A DNA stretch of 64,000 bases from Phaeoceros laevis (taxonomy: Eukaryota; Anthocerotophyta; Anthocerotopsida; Notothyladales). The notes below the pieces were generated by a model that was not told the DNA's origin, did not search any database, and was given only the letters and a program-made list of their open reading frames with translations. The first letter of the stretch is position 1, and the number at the start of each line of letters is the position of its first letter. The stretch covers positions 1-64,000 of the forward strand of contig JBNGIQ010009341.1 of NCBI GenBank assembly GCA_049999765.1. The letters run 5' to 3'. Position numbers and translations under genes: made by a program. This document shows, in pieces, positions 1 through 12,200 of this stretch.

Positions 1-1300
1 AAAGATATAACCCCGTTTTGGTGTGTATCGCACAGCAGCGGTCAGTGCGGGCCCAATCCGAGCTGAACCAAGAGTTTCAGAAGGCCATCAACTTACCTCC
101 CGACGAGAATGAGGACTTGGAGGGGAGCGGTCGAGGATGCCATCATTATGAACAGTACCCGCCGGAGGAGGTCGCCAATGTAGCCACCATCCATGCAGCG
201 CCAACGGCATGAGACCAGTAGCTGTAAAGGCGCAAGGGTGGAAGATGAGGAGGAACATGGAGGTGAAGGTTCCTATTACGAACAAGCAAGGTGTTGGCTG
301 GGCAAAGCAAAAGGCCGCTAAGAAAATCAGCTTCAAGATGTTGATTCCAGAGTATGACACTGCAAACATGCAATAGGGGTTTGATGGACGGGCTTACTCG
401 TACTGCGCAGTCAGGGATGACTTTGGCTTGAAGGTTCACATCAATGAAAAGACCTCTTGAGGAGGGGTGTACTTGGATTGGCGTTTGCAGCCGAGGTCAG
501 CTCAAGAAGCAATCCAAATGGTAGCCGAAGTATAGTTGAAACCTCCATTAGGAGGTTGGGCTTATGGGTAGGCCTACGACAATATAACAAGGGTGAGAAT
601 ATGAAGGCGAGCAAGGCCACAGCCACGCCCATTATCATTCCAGCCAATGCCTTGCCTGCCGAGTACTTGCCCAAGGTCTGCAAAATGATGTATATGGATA
701 GCTATCATTTGGATAGGCCCACCGATCCATCACTTTAACTTACTAGCTAAGAGAGAGGAGAATGAAAATTAACCTAAGTATATGCCGCGTAGGCCTCACA
801 AATATAATCAAACTCAAATTAACTCAAACTCAACTCCACTCATTGAGTAAAACTCAATAATCCACCCCTACTTAACCAAAACTACCGTGGGTCATCTGGT
901 GATGATGATCTGCTTGAGCATGTGAGGAGACTGGACCTTCTTTAACAACGGAGAACGGCAAGAACTCAAAATCGGGGTAGTAGTGAGAGGCAGTACAGCC
1001 AGGATGTGCGTAGGTACACTCTCAAGGTTTAGAAGAAATGGAGCAATATTAGGAGCGCACTGCAAACACTGGGCGTGGATGTTCAACCTAAGTCGATGCG
1101 AACCCCTGACTACATGCTGGAAGCAAGAAGGAGGGCGGAGGTTACTTGGTGGGCTCACTGGGCGCAGGTCGTGTAGGAGGCGAGTAGACCAAGGTCAGTC
1201 AATGCACAGAGTGGCAGCCAGGAGTTCATGAGGGTGACAGATGTGGTACGAGACATTGAGGAACTTGAACGCATGCGCAAGCATGACATGCCTTTGTAAG
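1..1300. other. Repeat-like region without a recognisable gene
   Basis: Only short open frames on both strands, none with a motif I recognise. Around 1030-1300 a plus-strand frame reads as a protein-like segment but is broken by in-frame stops. It may be the remains of a transposon-derived gene. No splice-consistent model could be built. Confidence 0.4.
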
Positions 1301-1343
1301 GCATGCACATCCACCGCCACGTTCTAATGGTGACACGCTTAAA

Positions 1344-1507
1344 TCAATTCGGCGGTATGCGCCCGGATGAATTCGGGGTATTCATGAGCCTGGATGAATG
1401 CGGAGGTATGCGCCCGGATGAATGCGGGGGTGTGTGCACGGATGAATTCGGGGGTATGTGCCCGGATGAATTCGAGGGTATACACCCGGATGAGTTCGAG
1501 GCTTTGT
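1344..1507. repeat. 24-bp minisatellite
   Basis: About six to seven tandem copies of a 24-bp unit of the form GGTATGCGCCCGGATGAATT followed by CGGG, with scattered substitutions. Because 24 is a multiple of three, several frames stay open and give an eight-residue periodic peptide (GGMRPDEF-like), so the short open frames here are products of the repeat. Confidence 0.85.
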
Positions 1508-1850
1508 AGCTACAGAACGCATCACCTGCAAGGGAGCTGTTCGCGTAGGCCTTTAAACCGAGCAAGTACATCCCCAAGTGCATCATCATAATTACTATCC
1601 ACCTCTATGTACTACCTCTTGTCCCTGGCTTCTGAGAGCTCCTCCTCATCCTCAAACTCGTCAAGAATGTCCTCATTCTTGAAGGTCAAATGGATAGCCA
1701 CCCTCATCATGAGGGCTCTCTTATACAATGTTCATTCCTATTTATATGTGCCTTAGTAGATGAAGCACGCAATAAGGTGGCTTTCTTCCAACAATTTTGG
1801 ATAGTCTTGGCTGTCACAACTCCATGCTGCCTTCATCATCAAAATAATCT

Positions 1851-2150
1851 AAAAAATCCGGCAAGGGATACCCCAATGGTAGGGCGCGAGCTCTGCCATT
1901 GAGCCGGCGGAGGTTCGGATTCGAACCCCTGCCACCCCTACCCCTCTTGCCCACCCCCCTTGCGGGGCCGGCAAGCATGGGGCCACGTGAGGGGCTGCCA
2001 CCTTGCCGGGCGTGTGTCCCTTGAGGCAGGAGCCCACGCAACGGCGACTGACGGCGAGCTTGGCGAAGACTAGCTGGGGTGGGGCTCCTTAGTGGGGCTC
2101 GTGCGTCCTTGCTCACGAGTTGTGCTGCTCGCGCACCGGCTCGGCGGGCT
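1851..2150 (+). mobile_element. Possible tRNA-derived SINE fragment
   Basis: 1870-1945 has a tRNA-like layout: an A-box-like stretch around CAATGGTAGGGCGCGAGC and, about 30 bp later, a B-box-like GGTTCGGATTCGAAC. A GC-rich tail with short C and G runs follows. This resembles plant SINE heads, but no target duplication or poly(A)/T tail was found, so the call is tentative. Confidence 0.3.
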
Positions 2151-2248
2151 GGCGGCTGGCTACTTGGTTTAGGAATAGCGGAAAACGCTGCGAAGACTCA
2201 AGTTAAGAGTGCAATCAAGATTCAAATAGCTTGGGCGCAGCACACATG

Positions 2249-2360
2249 GTAAAAGAGTAAAAGAGTAAAAGAGTAAAAGAGTAAAAGAGTAAAAGNNNNN
2301 NNNNNGTAAAAGAGTAAAAGAGTAAAAGAGTAAAAGAGTAAAAGAGTAAAAGTGTAAAAG
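2249..2360. repeat. 8-bp microsatellite (GTAAAAGA)n with a 10-N gap
   Basis: Tandem GTAAAAGA units run on both sides of ten N bases at 2296-2305. The gap almost certainly marks an array of unresolved length. Confidence 0.95.
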
Positions 2361-2599
2361 ATACGCACATAAGGCATAGCAAGGATATAAAAGTGTAAAT
2401 GTATGCAATTTGTGTCTAACACGAAAATGCGTGATGATACGCTGCAGGCGTAGCAATGGCCAAGCCAGCCTGGATCTAGGCAGTCTGTAGGAGTAGGCAG
2501 CCTGTAGGTAGGAATAGGCGGTCTGTAGGATTTGAACAGTCATGTAACAAACTCTAAACTAGCCGTTCCGCACCAACGGCTTGGCACGGACGGCCCGTG

Positions 2600-3840
2600 C
2601 TACTTAAGACCTCCCCCCGCTGGGGAAGCTCTCTTCTTTCCCCCTAAAACTCTCGCCCAGCTTGTGTTCGTCGCCATGCGTCTATCAATGCGATGTTCGA
2701 TTGACTGACGAAGATAATTTGCTTTCATGCTGTGGATGATGCCAGCATCCATCGGCTGATACATGCTAATTGTGTTTGGAGGAAGGAATTGCAACTTTGT
2801 CACTTGTAATTGATCCGTAGGAAATCTTCTATGAATTGATTCATTGTTCAAAAGCGAAAGCACCCTCTCCTTCTCAGCCAACTTCATATGTCGCTCAAAA
2901 TGTTGGGTATACTTCTCAAACAAAGGATACGTCATCCATCCCTTTTTTTTTAGAGTTCCAGACAATACCAAGATATGTTTTGTCAGGCTGTGTAATATTC
3001 CTACTTGAGAATGCCTTAGGCTTCTTAGCAGTGCAAACTAAAAAAAAAAGAGTTTTCATTAACAATCCATAGTGTCAATGTCATTCTTTCTTTTGGAGTC
3101 TTGTAACCCTCAAGAGTATGAGTGACCAACCTTGGATTAGGCTCCATCCTGTAAAATAGTCTGAACTCATCCATATTAAACACGTCACAAGGTGGGTACT
3201 ATTCAATGACGTCGTGTATCTTTACCATTTCATGTTGAGCTCTTTCCGATCTTTCTACATCATCCGACTCGCCATGAGACCTTACACATCGAGTGTGGTA
3301 TCATGCCTTAAATCCATCTACCCATATGATATCTATCCATCTATACAGTGTTAGTAAATTTCACGGTAGACTTTTTAGCTTCAGGCACTTTCGCATGAAA
3401 AGTCTTGGCCATTTGGATAAGAGTGATATCACTGATACGTACGTTCTTAGCCTCTCTGTAAAAAAACCAGTGATATAGAGCTTCTTCCACTTCAGGGCAC
3501 GCTCCCTTCTTTACACACTTCTTAACTGTAGACCCTGTATGCTGCGTAGCTTGATCAGAATGAGCCAATACATGGCATACTGTAACATTGCTTACTCGCA
3601 TTTTGAACTTGCGTGTAGCCCATTTGGTTATGGCACCCTGAGAGAAACTGGGATGTGCACGCTTTTTTTGTTCCATGTCGAGCTCGCCTTTAATTAGTGT
3701 CTCATCCTCACTAATGACCCTCCTCGATTGCCTTGTTTGTCTGGACCGTGGTTGGCGCCCACCCTTCTTCTTAGTATTATGAACATCATTAGGAATTGCA
3801 CTGACCACAATTGTGGTTGACATTGTACCGTACTACTGTG
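2600..3840 (-). pseudogene. Degenerate pogo/Tigger-type (CENP-B-like) transposase
   Basis: Read on the minus strand, the 5' part (about 3823-3341) contains a Tc5/CENP-B-type DNA-binding helix-turn-helix segment (CPEVEEALYHWFFYREAK near 3500). After stops and shifts, the DDE part follows: NMDEFRLFYRMEPN near 3150, a segment matching the KKAWMT region near 2940, LLNNESIHRR near 2850 and LQFLPPNTISMYQPMDAGII near 2770. These are the landmarks of pogo-superfamily transposases (Tigger/jerky). The frame is broken by stops near 3340 and 3205 (HDVIE-stop-YPPCDV) and a disturbance near 3040. The usual second catalytic aspartate (LLLDN-type motif) reads Asn here. No terminal inverted repeats were identified. 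A dead copy. Confidence 0.8.
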
Positions 3841-4074
3841 ATAACAATGTCCACTTATGCCCATCTTTTTTTGCCGTAATGCTCCGATGGCAATGTCCGG
3901 GCTCCGAGCATGACCGATAGTGTCACCTGAGTTCTCATCCTTGCTCCGAGCATGGCCTTGGTCCACGTGATGTAGGGTTTACACCAAGCCGTACTGAAGT
4001 ACTTTGTGCCGGTGTGAAACACACTGAGTGCCAGCGTGAAATCATTCACCACCTAGATCTTGACCTAGTCATCG

Positions 4075-4210
4075 TTAATTACGACACTACACTAAATACC
4101 GTACTTTATATTTATTTTCGTACCTCTGTGAAGGCCCTTTATATTATTAATTACGACACTACACTAAGTACCGTACTTTATATATATTTTCGTACCTCTA
4201 TAAAGGCCGT
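4075..4210. repeat. Tandem duplication of about 72 bp
   Basis: Two near-identical AT-rich units starting TTAATTACGACACTACACTA at about 4075 and 4147, each running through TACCGTACTTTATAT and TTTTCGTACCTCT to an AAGGCC end. Confidence 0.85.
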
Positions 4211-4580
4211 TTTTGCCAATCGTTACATTTAACATTTATCATTTATCCCTTGTCCCCGCATGGAAGTAGCGTCAACCCTTACAATTATCCAGGTTTTACA
4301 TTTATGCAGGTTATATTTATCCAGGGTAGACTAAGGCTAGGGCCAGGAGCCCAGGACGGCCGACCCCGTGGCCAGACACATCATCGTGTGTCAGGCCGCT
4401 ACTCGCAGCTTACCCGGCACGGAATCGAGCTCCCACAAGCAGCCCGCCGACCCCCATAGCCACCAGCTCGTCGAGCAAAGCCTCTCCTCCTGCCGTGAAG
4501 CGTGCTCCTTTATTCATCCACTACTTGGCCATTACAGCCCGGCCGGGTAAAGCTAACCTACTGCGTATAGGCTAGCTTAT
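4211..4580. other. Intergenic, no gene seen
   Basis: GC-rich short frames only. No coding motif, RNA gene or repeat was recognised. Confidence 0.4.
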
Positions 4581-5022
4581 CGGATAGCGTTTCATAACCC
4601 CTTTACTTAGGGAAGGCCCAGTAGAAACTAGCTGGTGATTACCAATTGGTAAATACCAGTTTAAAACAATTTTTCCTAGGCCTCTCGAAAATTAAAGTAA
4701 CTACTAGGTAATTACCAATTGGTGGAAACACCTTGTTTTAAACAGATTTGATAAATACCATGTTTTAAATATATTATACTTATTTAAAAATTATTTTAAA
4801 TATAGATTAATCTGTAATTATATCTCGGTCTTAGTTGCAGGAATCGACGATTCATTGAAATGAATCGCTGGTTCATACGTAAGTTACCGCGACATAAGTA
4901 GGAATCGTAAGGTCACTTTTATTGTATATGGTGAGAAAAAAATTCAAAATACCGTATTTATACGGTATGATTTTGAAGTTAGCACATGGTAGTTACGATT
5001 TCGCCGTTGTCGTGCACCCGCT

Positions 5023-5260
5023 GCCAAACTCAAGATGCACGCTCGTCAGTGCTTGCCATCGCTCCGCCCGGCCATCGCGCGCGATGCCAAACTCAAGATG
5101 CACGCTCGTCAGTGCCTGCCATCGCTCCCCCGTCCATCGCGCGCGATGCCAAACTCAAGATGCATGCCCGCCATCGCTCCGCTCCGCCTGCTTGCCATCG
5201 CGCCACCCGCCATCGCTCTGCTCTGCTCCGCTTGCTTGTCATCGCTCCGCCCGCTTTACT
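5023..5260. repeat. 62-63 bp tandem repeat in the left arm
   Basis: GCCAAACTCAAGATGCACGC recurs at 5023, 5086 and 5148 (period 62-63 bp), then decays into CCATCGCTCCGC units. Degraded counterparts lie in the right arm at about 6015-6190 in reverse complement. Confidence 0.85.
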
Positions 5261-5461
5261 CAGCCATTGCCTACTCATGTGCGATGCTTAAACCCTAAGT
5301 GATGTAGTTAAGTAGGATAACTACGTATATATACAGTGATATAAATACTTGCAAATATACCGTATATACGGTGATTCCGAATTGCTATTTTTCAATGAAG
5401 CGTCAATTTGACGTCACGAACGTCACTTTCCCGCTTCGGTATTTTACGCTTTAGCAACTAA

Positions 5462-5816
5462 GATCTCAGTCGACCGTGAATATGTTTGATATCGATGCAT
5501 AGAACATGTGTGAATGTCTATATATGAACACAAGGGGAACGCAAATAAATATCTAAGTCTTATGGAGTTCTTCTTTGTTTCTTTTTAGACGACGATGACG
5601 AGGGTGACATGATAAGGAGTGATGGTGGTAGTGATTGGAATGTCCTTATTGATGTGAATACCCCGTGGATACAAAGTTAATAGAGGCATTTATGAAAAAG
5701 CAGATAGATTACCTCTCTGGAGTCTCTGAAAACAAGTTTGGTTTTTAGATGGATCATGATTTTTTGTTTTTACCAGCCATATTTGTTTTAAACTCCTCAA
5801 TTTGTTTTAAACCTTA
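5462..5816 (+). other. Unique core of the foldback element, possible captured exon
   Basis: The core between the arms is not inverted-repeated. It contains a splice-acceptor-like pyrimidine tract ending in TTTTTAG at 5588, followed by an open frame reading DDDEGDMIRSDGGSDWNVLI and ending at a stop near 5680. An acidic exon-like segment after an acceptor is what a transduplicated gene fragment would look like. The parent gene is not recognised. Confidence 0.35.
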
Positions 5817-6929
5817 ATTGCGGAAGCGTAAAATAGCGAAGCGGGAAAGTGACATACGTGACGTCAAATTGATGCTTCATTGAAAAATGGCGATTTCGAA
5901 TCGCTGTATATACGGTGTATTTGCAAGTATTTATATCACTGTATACTATACGATCTTGTCTATACATACTTAGTTACCCTACTTAACCATATCACTTAGG
6001 GTTTGAGCATCGCACATGAGTAGGCGATGGCGGGCGGAGCGATGGCGCAAGCAAGTGGACCGGAGCGATGGCGGGTGGCTCGATGGCAAGAAATGCGGAG
6101 CTATGGCGGGCACTGGACGAGCATGCATCTTCAGTTTGGCATCGCGTGTGATGGCGGCAGAGCGGAGGGATGGCGGGCACTGGACGAGTTTGGCAGCGCG
6201 CGTGACACCGGGCAAAATCACAACTACCTATTGCTAACTTCGAAATCATACCGTATAAATACGGTATTTTGAAAATTTTTTTCCACCTTATAAAATAAAA
6301 ATTACCTTACGATTCCTACTTATATCGTGGTACTTATGTATGAATCGGCGATTCATTTCAATGACGTCGACGATTTTTTTCAATGAATCACTGAATGAAT
6401 TGCGGATTCCCGCAACTAAGTTTTAAACTCTCCAATTTGTTTTAAACTCCTCAAAATTGGTAGAAACTGTTTTTAACTGTTATAAACATGGTTAAACTGG
6501 GAGGAATTCCTCAAAAATTTCTACCACCCTACCCTACCTTTACTAAGTGACGTTTCGCTATCCGTTCGCCCCTATTTGGACCCAATCACAACCAAAACCC
6601 CGCACAGTCCAACGGGTTCAAAGTCACTGATCACCCTAACAGACGTTCCTACAAGACACCACATACAGTTAACACGGTCATCTGTTAACGCCACAAGTGG
6701 AATCAAGGGACATCTTAATTAGATTGGCGAAACAGTTACTGGGCCACGTGTCCTTGTCATGGCGACTCCAGACGCTGTAATTCAACGGAGTTCGACATGA
6801 GGGAGTCTCAGGAACGTTTTTTTCTTTTGGGTGTACAGGATTTTAGATTCGATGTAGTCTGCAATCCGCAGCCTGTCTCTGCAACTTTTCTGACATCGCG
6901 AGACCCACAACATTCTGATGGTTCTGTTC

Positions 6930-8110
6930 TCATAGTCGAGACAAGCCGTCGAGACACCCCTAATGGCATTCAGGAGAGGAAGTGAAGGAGCAAGACACCA
7001 AAGCAAGCACAACTTTGTGGAACTACTGTTTTTGTAGCAACACAGTGAGCAGATTGATTACCTGCAGAATGCTCAGGGCAGAAAACTTGTCCATGATGCT
7101 CTTGCGCTGTCGCCCAGAAATATCCAAAGATCCTATTGCATTCTGCACTGTCTGCTTAAGAGAACCGGTGAGTGGGTAGAGGACAACACACCAATGCAAT
7201 GACGGCACACACTACAGAATAAGGCGTCATGTAACAACTGACCGCTGATGTGAGACGCTCATCCCACATAATGTAGTTTAGGTTCTCAAACCTTCTACAC
7301 TGCTGCAACTCCTTGATAAAGGCCTTGGTTTTCACACCCTGACCTTCATAGCCCATCACCAACGGGTCAGAATTCTAATGAAAGTGCCATGCCAACCAGC
7401 AACATGAACCCATTGAAGCATTGCCTTCACCTGAACACCATTCTGCCCAGACAGTTGTAATGGGTACCCAATGACAAATCCGATGACCAAAAGCTGGTTA
7501 ACCTGTCACAAACAGGAGGGAGTCAGCATTGTTGCATTACATTCTTCCATGCACCTCATCTCACGGTTGCAAAAGAAAACGTTCCAGATGTACTGCAACC
7601 CTACACATGAGAGACGACAGGGACGTCTACCACGCAACAAAGCGCAGTCGGTACTGTAGCACCTGCACAGGGCCTCTTCTCAGCAATTTTGAAGAGGCCC
7701 AGGGTGACGAAGTGCACACATAGTAGTAGTACTTTTACCTCCTTCATCCATTCATGCCAATTCTGTCGACCATCCAAGCACATATACAGCAGTCAGCTGT
7801 GAGAATTCGTTCTTCAGTAGCGAACATGGCACTAGCAACAGCAACGAGTACCCCGAGGCCACTGCTGCTGAAGAGCAAACTCCCACACCATCGGCATGCA
7901 TCCTAAAAGCTCAGAAAAGCTCTGTCGGGAAGGAACTTCTGTAGTCAGCATCGAGCAAATGGCTTGGATACAATACCTATGGGGCGATGCCAGCCGGTTG
8001 GTGACATCGGAAATAGCTAGCCCTATATTCCGGTCACCCACATCCATTCCTAGAAGACGCTGTCCAGGCCGAAGAACCTGAGACAACTGCTTCAGTGTAA
8101 TCAGCCGCAT
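6930..8110 (-). CDS. YqgF/RuvX-like RNase H-fold protein (partial model)
   Basis: Minus strand. Exon 8110-7977 has the family's N-terminal signature LLGMDVGDRNIGLAISD. Exons 7502-7431 (LLVIGFVIGYPLQLSGQNG), 7338-7243 (IMWDERLTSA, the conserved DER motif) and 7151-7062 (SIMDKFSALSILQ) follow in phase. A 24-nt exon at 7762-7739 (NWHEWMKE) is plausible upstream of the GFVIG exon. The family are bacterial Holliday-junction-resolvase-like or pre-16S rRNA nucleases; plants carry nuclear, organelle-directed homologues. The acidic residues of the RNase H fold at the DVGD and DER motifs are present. Two points are unresolved: the link from exon 1 to the 24-nt exon does not keep phase, and the last exon (from 6960) gives either a short or a longer tail. 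It may be intact with a missed exon, or damaged. Confidence 0.65.
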
Positions 8111-8239
8111 GGTTCGGCTACCACGAGCTTTCTCAGCAGGCCCTCATCAGCTCAGGGCTGTCGATTGTCGAGGAAGGAGGCACAAGCAGCGTATCCGCAG
8201 TACGGCCTATTCATTCCGTGCATATTTCTTTGTCCAATT

Positions 8240-8503
8240 CTAGGTTAGGTTGGTGTGCCTGAACTGCCTGCTCAATCTTGGTTTGTCAACAGGGCCCGAT
8301 CGGTTAGAATTGATGCCGCCATCCAACTCTTCCATAACAATCTCCAGCTCTTCCACGCTGCTTGCGATCGAGCTCAAGAAATTCCGGTAAGTTCTGCGGG
8401 TCGGAAATAATCCGAGGGGAGTTTGGACTATTCCGGTGAGTTGTTCAACTTGTGCCCGTCTAACGCTCCCCAATTCTAATACTACATTCCTGGCTCTAGG
8501 CAT
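8240..8503 (-). CDS. Hypothetical 87-residue open frame
   Basis: Uninterrupted minus-strand frame from an ATG at 8503 to a stop at 8240, upstream of the YqgF-like gene and in the same orientation. It contains a leucine- and glutamate-rich stretch (SVEELEIVMEELDGG). No family is recognised. It could be a small gene, an upstream exon, or chance. Confidence 0.2.
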   Translation of the reverse strand: MPRARNVVLELGSVRRAQVEQLTGIVQTPLGLFPTRRTYRNFLSSIASSVEELEIVMEELDGGINSNRSGPVDKPRLSRQFRHTNLT

Positions 8504-9281
8504 GGAGGAATACCATAATTTTGAGAGAAATCTTGCAGTTAGCAGCTGTTATCATGTTGGTGAAGCTGGCACAAGCATTTCTAAGGTGAGCTCAGGAACT
8601 AAGAAATAGCAATCGAGGCCGGTTAGAGGTCTAACCCTCAGATGACAACTACCAACTACGCTATCTGATGTGTGGAATCTTGCTGCTTTATATCTTGTTT
8701 GTGTTTCTAAGTTAAGTGACATAATATCCTCTGTGATGGTGAGCTTATCTTCCTATGTTGCAACTCCAGGGCTCCTTCTCCTACAGGGACCCAGTGGAGG
8801 TGCGACCGAAGTTGTATGCTGGAGGCAGCAGCAGCAGTAGCAGCAGCAAGAAAAGGAACAGTTTATCAAGCTTCGGTGATTGCTCTGTCGTTGCCTGTTC
8901 AGTTCTGGGAAGCGTCATTATCTTTACACCACTAGAAAGGTAACTTGCAAATTAATTTCTTTCAAAGCTTGTACGAGCCCTTCACCATGTCTAGAAACCT
9001 ACGCTTGATGCTTGAGAAGCCGAATCGGGGGACAGGAGACGGGTTTGCCTACAATGGATGTTAACTGTGGTATGCAAGACGTCAGCGAAACCGAGTGAGC
9101 CCAAGTGACTGGCAGCAATGCGAAATTTCGCAGTGGGAATCACCAGTCTACTCTGGTCACAATGGGGTCAAAATAGGAGTGTCAGTATCCTTTCTTGCCG
9201 ATGGCAGGAAAGATAACATTTGAAACAAATTCCTGGCTTGCTATCGTCTTCTTTGGCAAAGCTGCTCAGCCCTTCAGGGCT
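8504..9281. other. Intergenic between YqgF-like gene and MLO, with (AGC)n tract
   Basis: 3' flank of the MLO gene. A short imperfect AGC repeat lies at 8826-8850. A plus-strand 62-residue frame over it encodes a serine run and has no other support. Confidence 0.4.
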
Positions 9282-12200
9282 CTACGAATGACTAGTCCGA
9301 CCGACGGGGCCTACACTTGGGCTCACTCGAGCCGTGGCTTCTCGCTGATCATGCAGGTTTGTTCCTTCCTCCAAAATTGAGCTGGTACTGGGTTCGTGCA
9401 CAGCACCATGGCCCCATGAGCCAGGCCTGCTGGTTGGTTGCAGGGGTATGGATCCGTCGTGTCCTGAGTAGCTACCATCCTCGTGTAGGGCGCCAAGCTT
9501 TCCCTTAATCCTTTTCCTCCACCCATGTAGAGCGCCTTTCACGTCCTTCCCCAGCTTGTAGTTGGAGCCCATCTGGAAAATTCCCATGATCGCAGTCATG
9601 AAAGAGGTTTGATCTACATCTGTGTTCAGTAACCACCACTGAGAAACAAAAGAACGGTAACAGTGCTGGCTGTTGTAGTCACTGTAGTTTTACCTGGCTG
9701 ACAATAGCGTATAGCGGGAGAGTGCTGTAGCTGGCCATGATCTGGACAACGAACCTGTAAACATTGTATACGAACCAGCACATTGCGTTAGAGTCTGAAA
9801 GAGCCAAAACAAGATTCCTACACTTCGAAAAGCTTGCCACAGTAGCATACCCTAGGGTCAGGCGCACGATCATGAATGCCTTGTTTTCCAAGAAGCAAGA
9901 TGAGAGCGAAAATTGCCACTGCAATCAGATGGATGGCCACAATTTGTTTCAGGATACTTCTCCGTGACAACGGGCACCTATGCAGCTGTCATCAATAAGC
10001 CACAGCCGGCTCTGAAAATCACTTGTTCCTTTCTTTCTTTTGCTTACCCAGAACCAGAAGAAAGTTGCCAACTCGAAGGCATTCTAGGAGACAACACAGG
10101 AAACAACACTACGATAGTACAGCGGCCAGAGTATACGAGTTTGCTCGGATAATCATGAGAGGCAGGAAATTCAAGCAATATAAACACAATAGCAATGCAA
10201 TGCAAGGAGGCTGAGTACCTGAAAGAGAATGAAATGTATCAATCCCAAAAGAAGCTCTGGACGGTTGAACCAGAAGAGGTCATCCCTGGGCCTTATTCTA
10301 CGAGAATGGTAAGGACCTTGAACTTTTGCATTCTCCAACGCAAGGGTTGCTATCACATGTTGCAACTTAGTTCCGATGGCTAGAAGCAACTGCATGAGAT
10401 ATCGAAGCGATGGATTGATGCAAGCTTCAGACATCGGCTCCACTTGTTCACCTGAAGCACTTAAGGTCCTAAAAGATTGAAGTTTTACAGAAACAGGACA
10501 ACAGAGGGGTTTACGTTCTTACGACAGGAGGAACGAGGGACATCCAGAAGTAAAATTCCGAGCCTGCATACACCAATCTTCCAAATTTAACTTCCAGGAC
10601 ATCAATTGGAACCTCTTCACGCTTTCATTGTGTCAGTCTGCACACTCCAGTTTGTTTATTGCGTACCATGGACATTGAAGAGCAGGAAGCAGACGACAAA
10701 GGTCCACAAGTAGGCACTGCGGTCAAATTCCTGGTTGGTCAGTTTAAGTGCTATACCGTTGCCACAAGTGCTTGCAAGCCCGGCGCCAGACACATCGCAA
10801 GAGCAAGAAGCTTTAATCACCTGATTCCCACAATTTCCTTAAACTCTTCCTCCATGGTCCGGACCATGTACGAGTAGAAGTTGAAACTTCTGTCCAAGTT
10901 GTGATTCTGCGGTCACCAATTGCAAACTGGTGACCACCAATTTGGTCACGAGGCAACTCAAGGCACGAATTTATAGAATTGCGACTCCACAGCCAACCTA
11001 CAGTTAGGAACCCGAGTCTCAACGCTAGATAATCCGCCCTTGTGACGGACGTTAAAAATTGCCGGAAGAAGCAGATCTGATATCAGAGAAGGACAAACTT
11101 CTGGTCAGGCCTGGCCGAGAAAACAGACCTGGGGAATCAACCAGCGGAACGGGTTTTTCCAGGGTGATGCGGGCTCTGAAACTTACAATCCAAACGGCAA
11201 GACGCATCTTGCTCCAGGGCTTAGATGTATGATACTGAATGAATGTTGACTGTCGTCTCATCGTCAGGCTCTTCGTTATTTCTACATGGTCAGCCGAATC
11301 CAAGAAGCTAAGCCAATGGGCACCATCATCTTCGCAAACTTTGAGCGCATTTCACAGCAGGATTTATGACTGGGCTCTCCTTACCAGTCAGAGAGTCGTG
11401 GTTTTCTGATTGGGCTTCCTCCTCCCATCGTTTCCACGAGCGAATCTGAGCAAAAAGGTACGCGATTCCAATACTCATGAGTCCTAGGCGAATCATGAGC
11501 TGGCCTGGCTGGACTACTTGGCACTAGAGCTCTACAACATGGTGAGTGAATTACCTTGAGCAAGGACAGGAACATGGTCAGAGCTGAGTACAGGATGTGC
11601 ACACATGCCATGATGAAAACAAAAATGTGGAGCTGGTGAAGTCCCTCTGTTGATACCAGAGGTTGACGCTGCAGGGCAGAGGAACAAGACGGTGATCTTC
11701 TTGGAATGAGCGCTCTGGACAGAGAAATTGATCCCACTCGCTTGCAACGCACAAACTACCAGTGCAGGGACTTACCCCTTCCCGACAGACGCCTTGACAA
11801 GGATCTGACTCCTGATCAGGAACCTCAGCCGCAAGTGCTCTACCTTGTGATGAGCCAAGCTCCAGGACACTCAGTTTCCTTGTCTCATGTTCAGTGGCCG
11901 CTATTGTTTTTGGTACTCGACAAACTGGCCCCGACCCTGAGTCCTCTGGTACACACGGTGTCCATTTGGTGAAGACGCGGGCAGGCAGACAGATCCTAAT
12001 GATGTAGTATTGGCCCACGGTGATGGCGAGGGAAATGAAGCCAAGCACCATCAGTTCTGCGCAGCGAATTCGAACTGGTGTTAGAGCTCCTAAGGGGGAG
12101 CTTCCACCTCAAGACACTTGCAAGCATCAGGAGCAGTCCACCTTCTTTCATTTTCTCCAAAGCCTCCCTCCATGCTTTTTGCTTGGTCTTCTTCAGCCAC

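Larger units (their letters stand above)
4581..6564. mobile_element. Foldback-like element with long inverted arms
   Basis: The sequence from about 4581 to 5460 reappears in reverse complement at about 5817-6564. Matching landmarks: CGGATAGCG at 4581 and CGCTATCCG ending at 6564; the block around ACCGTATTTATACGGTATGA (left) against ATCATACCGTATAAATACGG (right); the GC-rich CCATCGC arrays; and the blocks around TACCGTATATACGG and GAAGCGTAAAATA. The arms are diverged and their outermost parts are only patchily similar. Long arms around a short unique core are typical of foldback-type or MULE-derived non-autonomous elements. No transposase and no clear target-site duplication were found, so the exact ends are uncertain. 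Confidence 0.7.

Noticed and set aside
2169-2543. Minus-strand 124-codon frame rich in Phe, Tyr, Ser, Thr and Leu
   Set aside because: Produced by translating the GTAAAAGA microsatellite across an N gap.
5023-5260. CRISPR-like repeat array
   Set aside because: Units are contiguous 62-63 bp tandem copies without unique spacers, in a eukaryotic genome and inside an inverted-repeat element.
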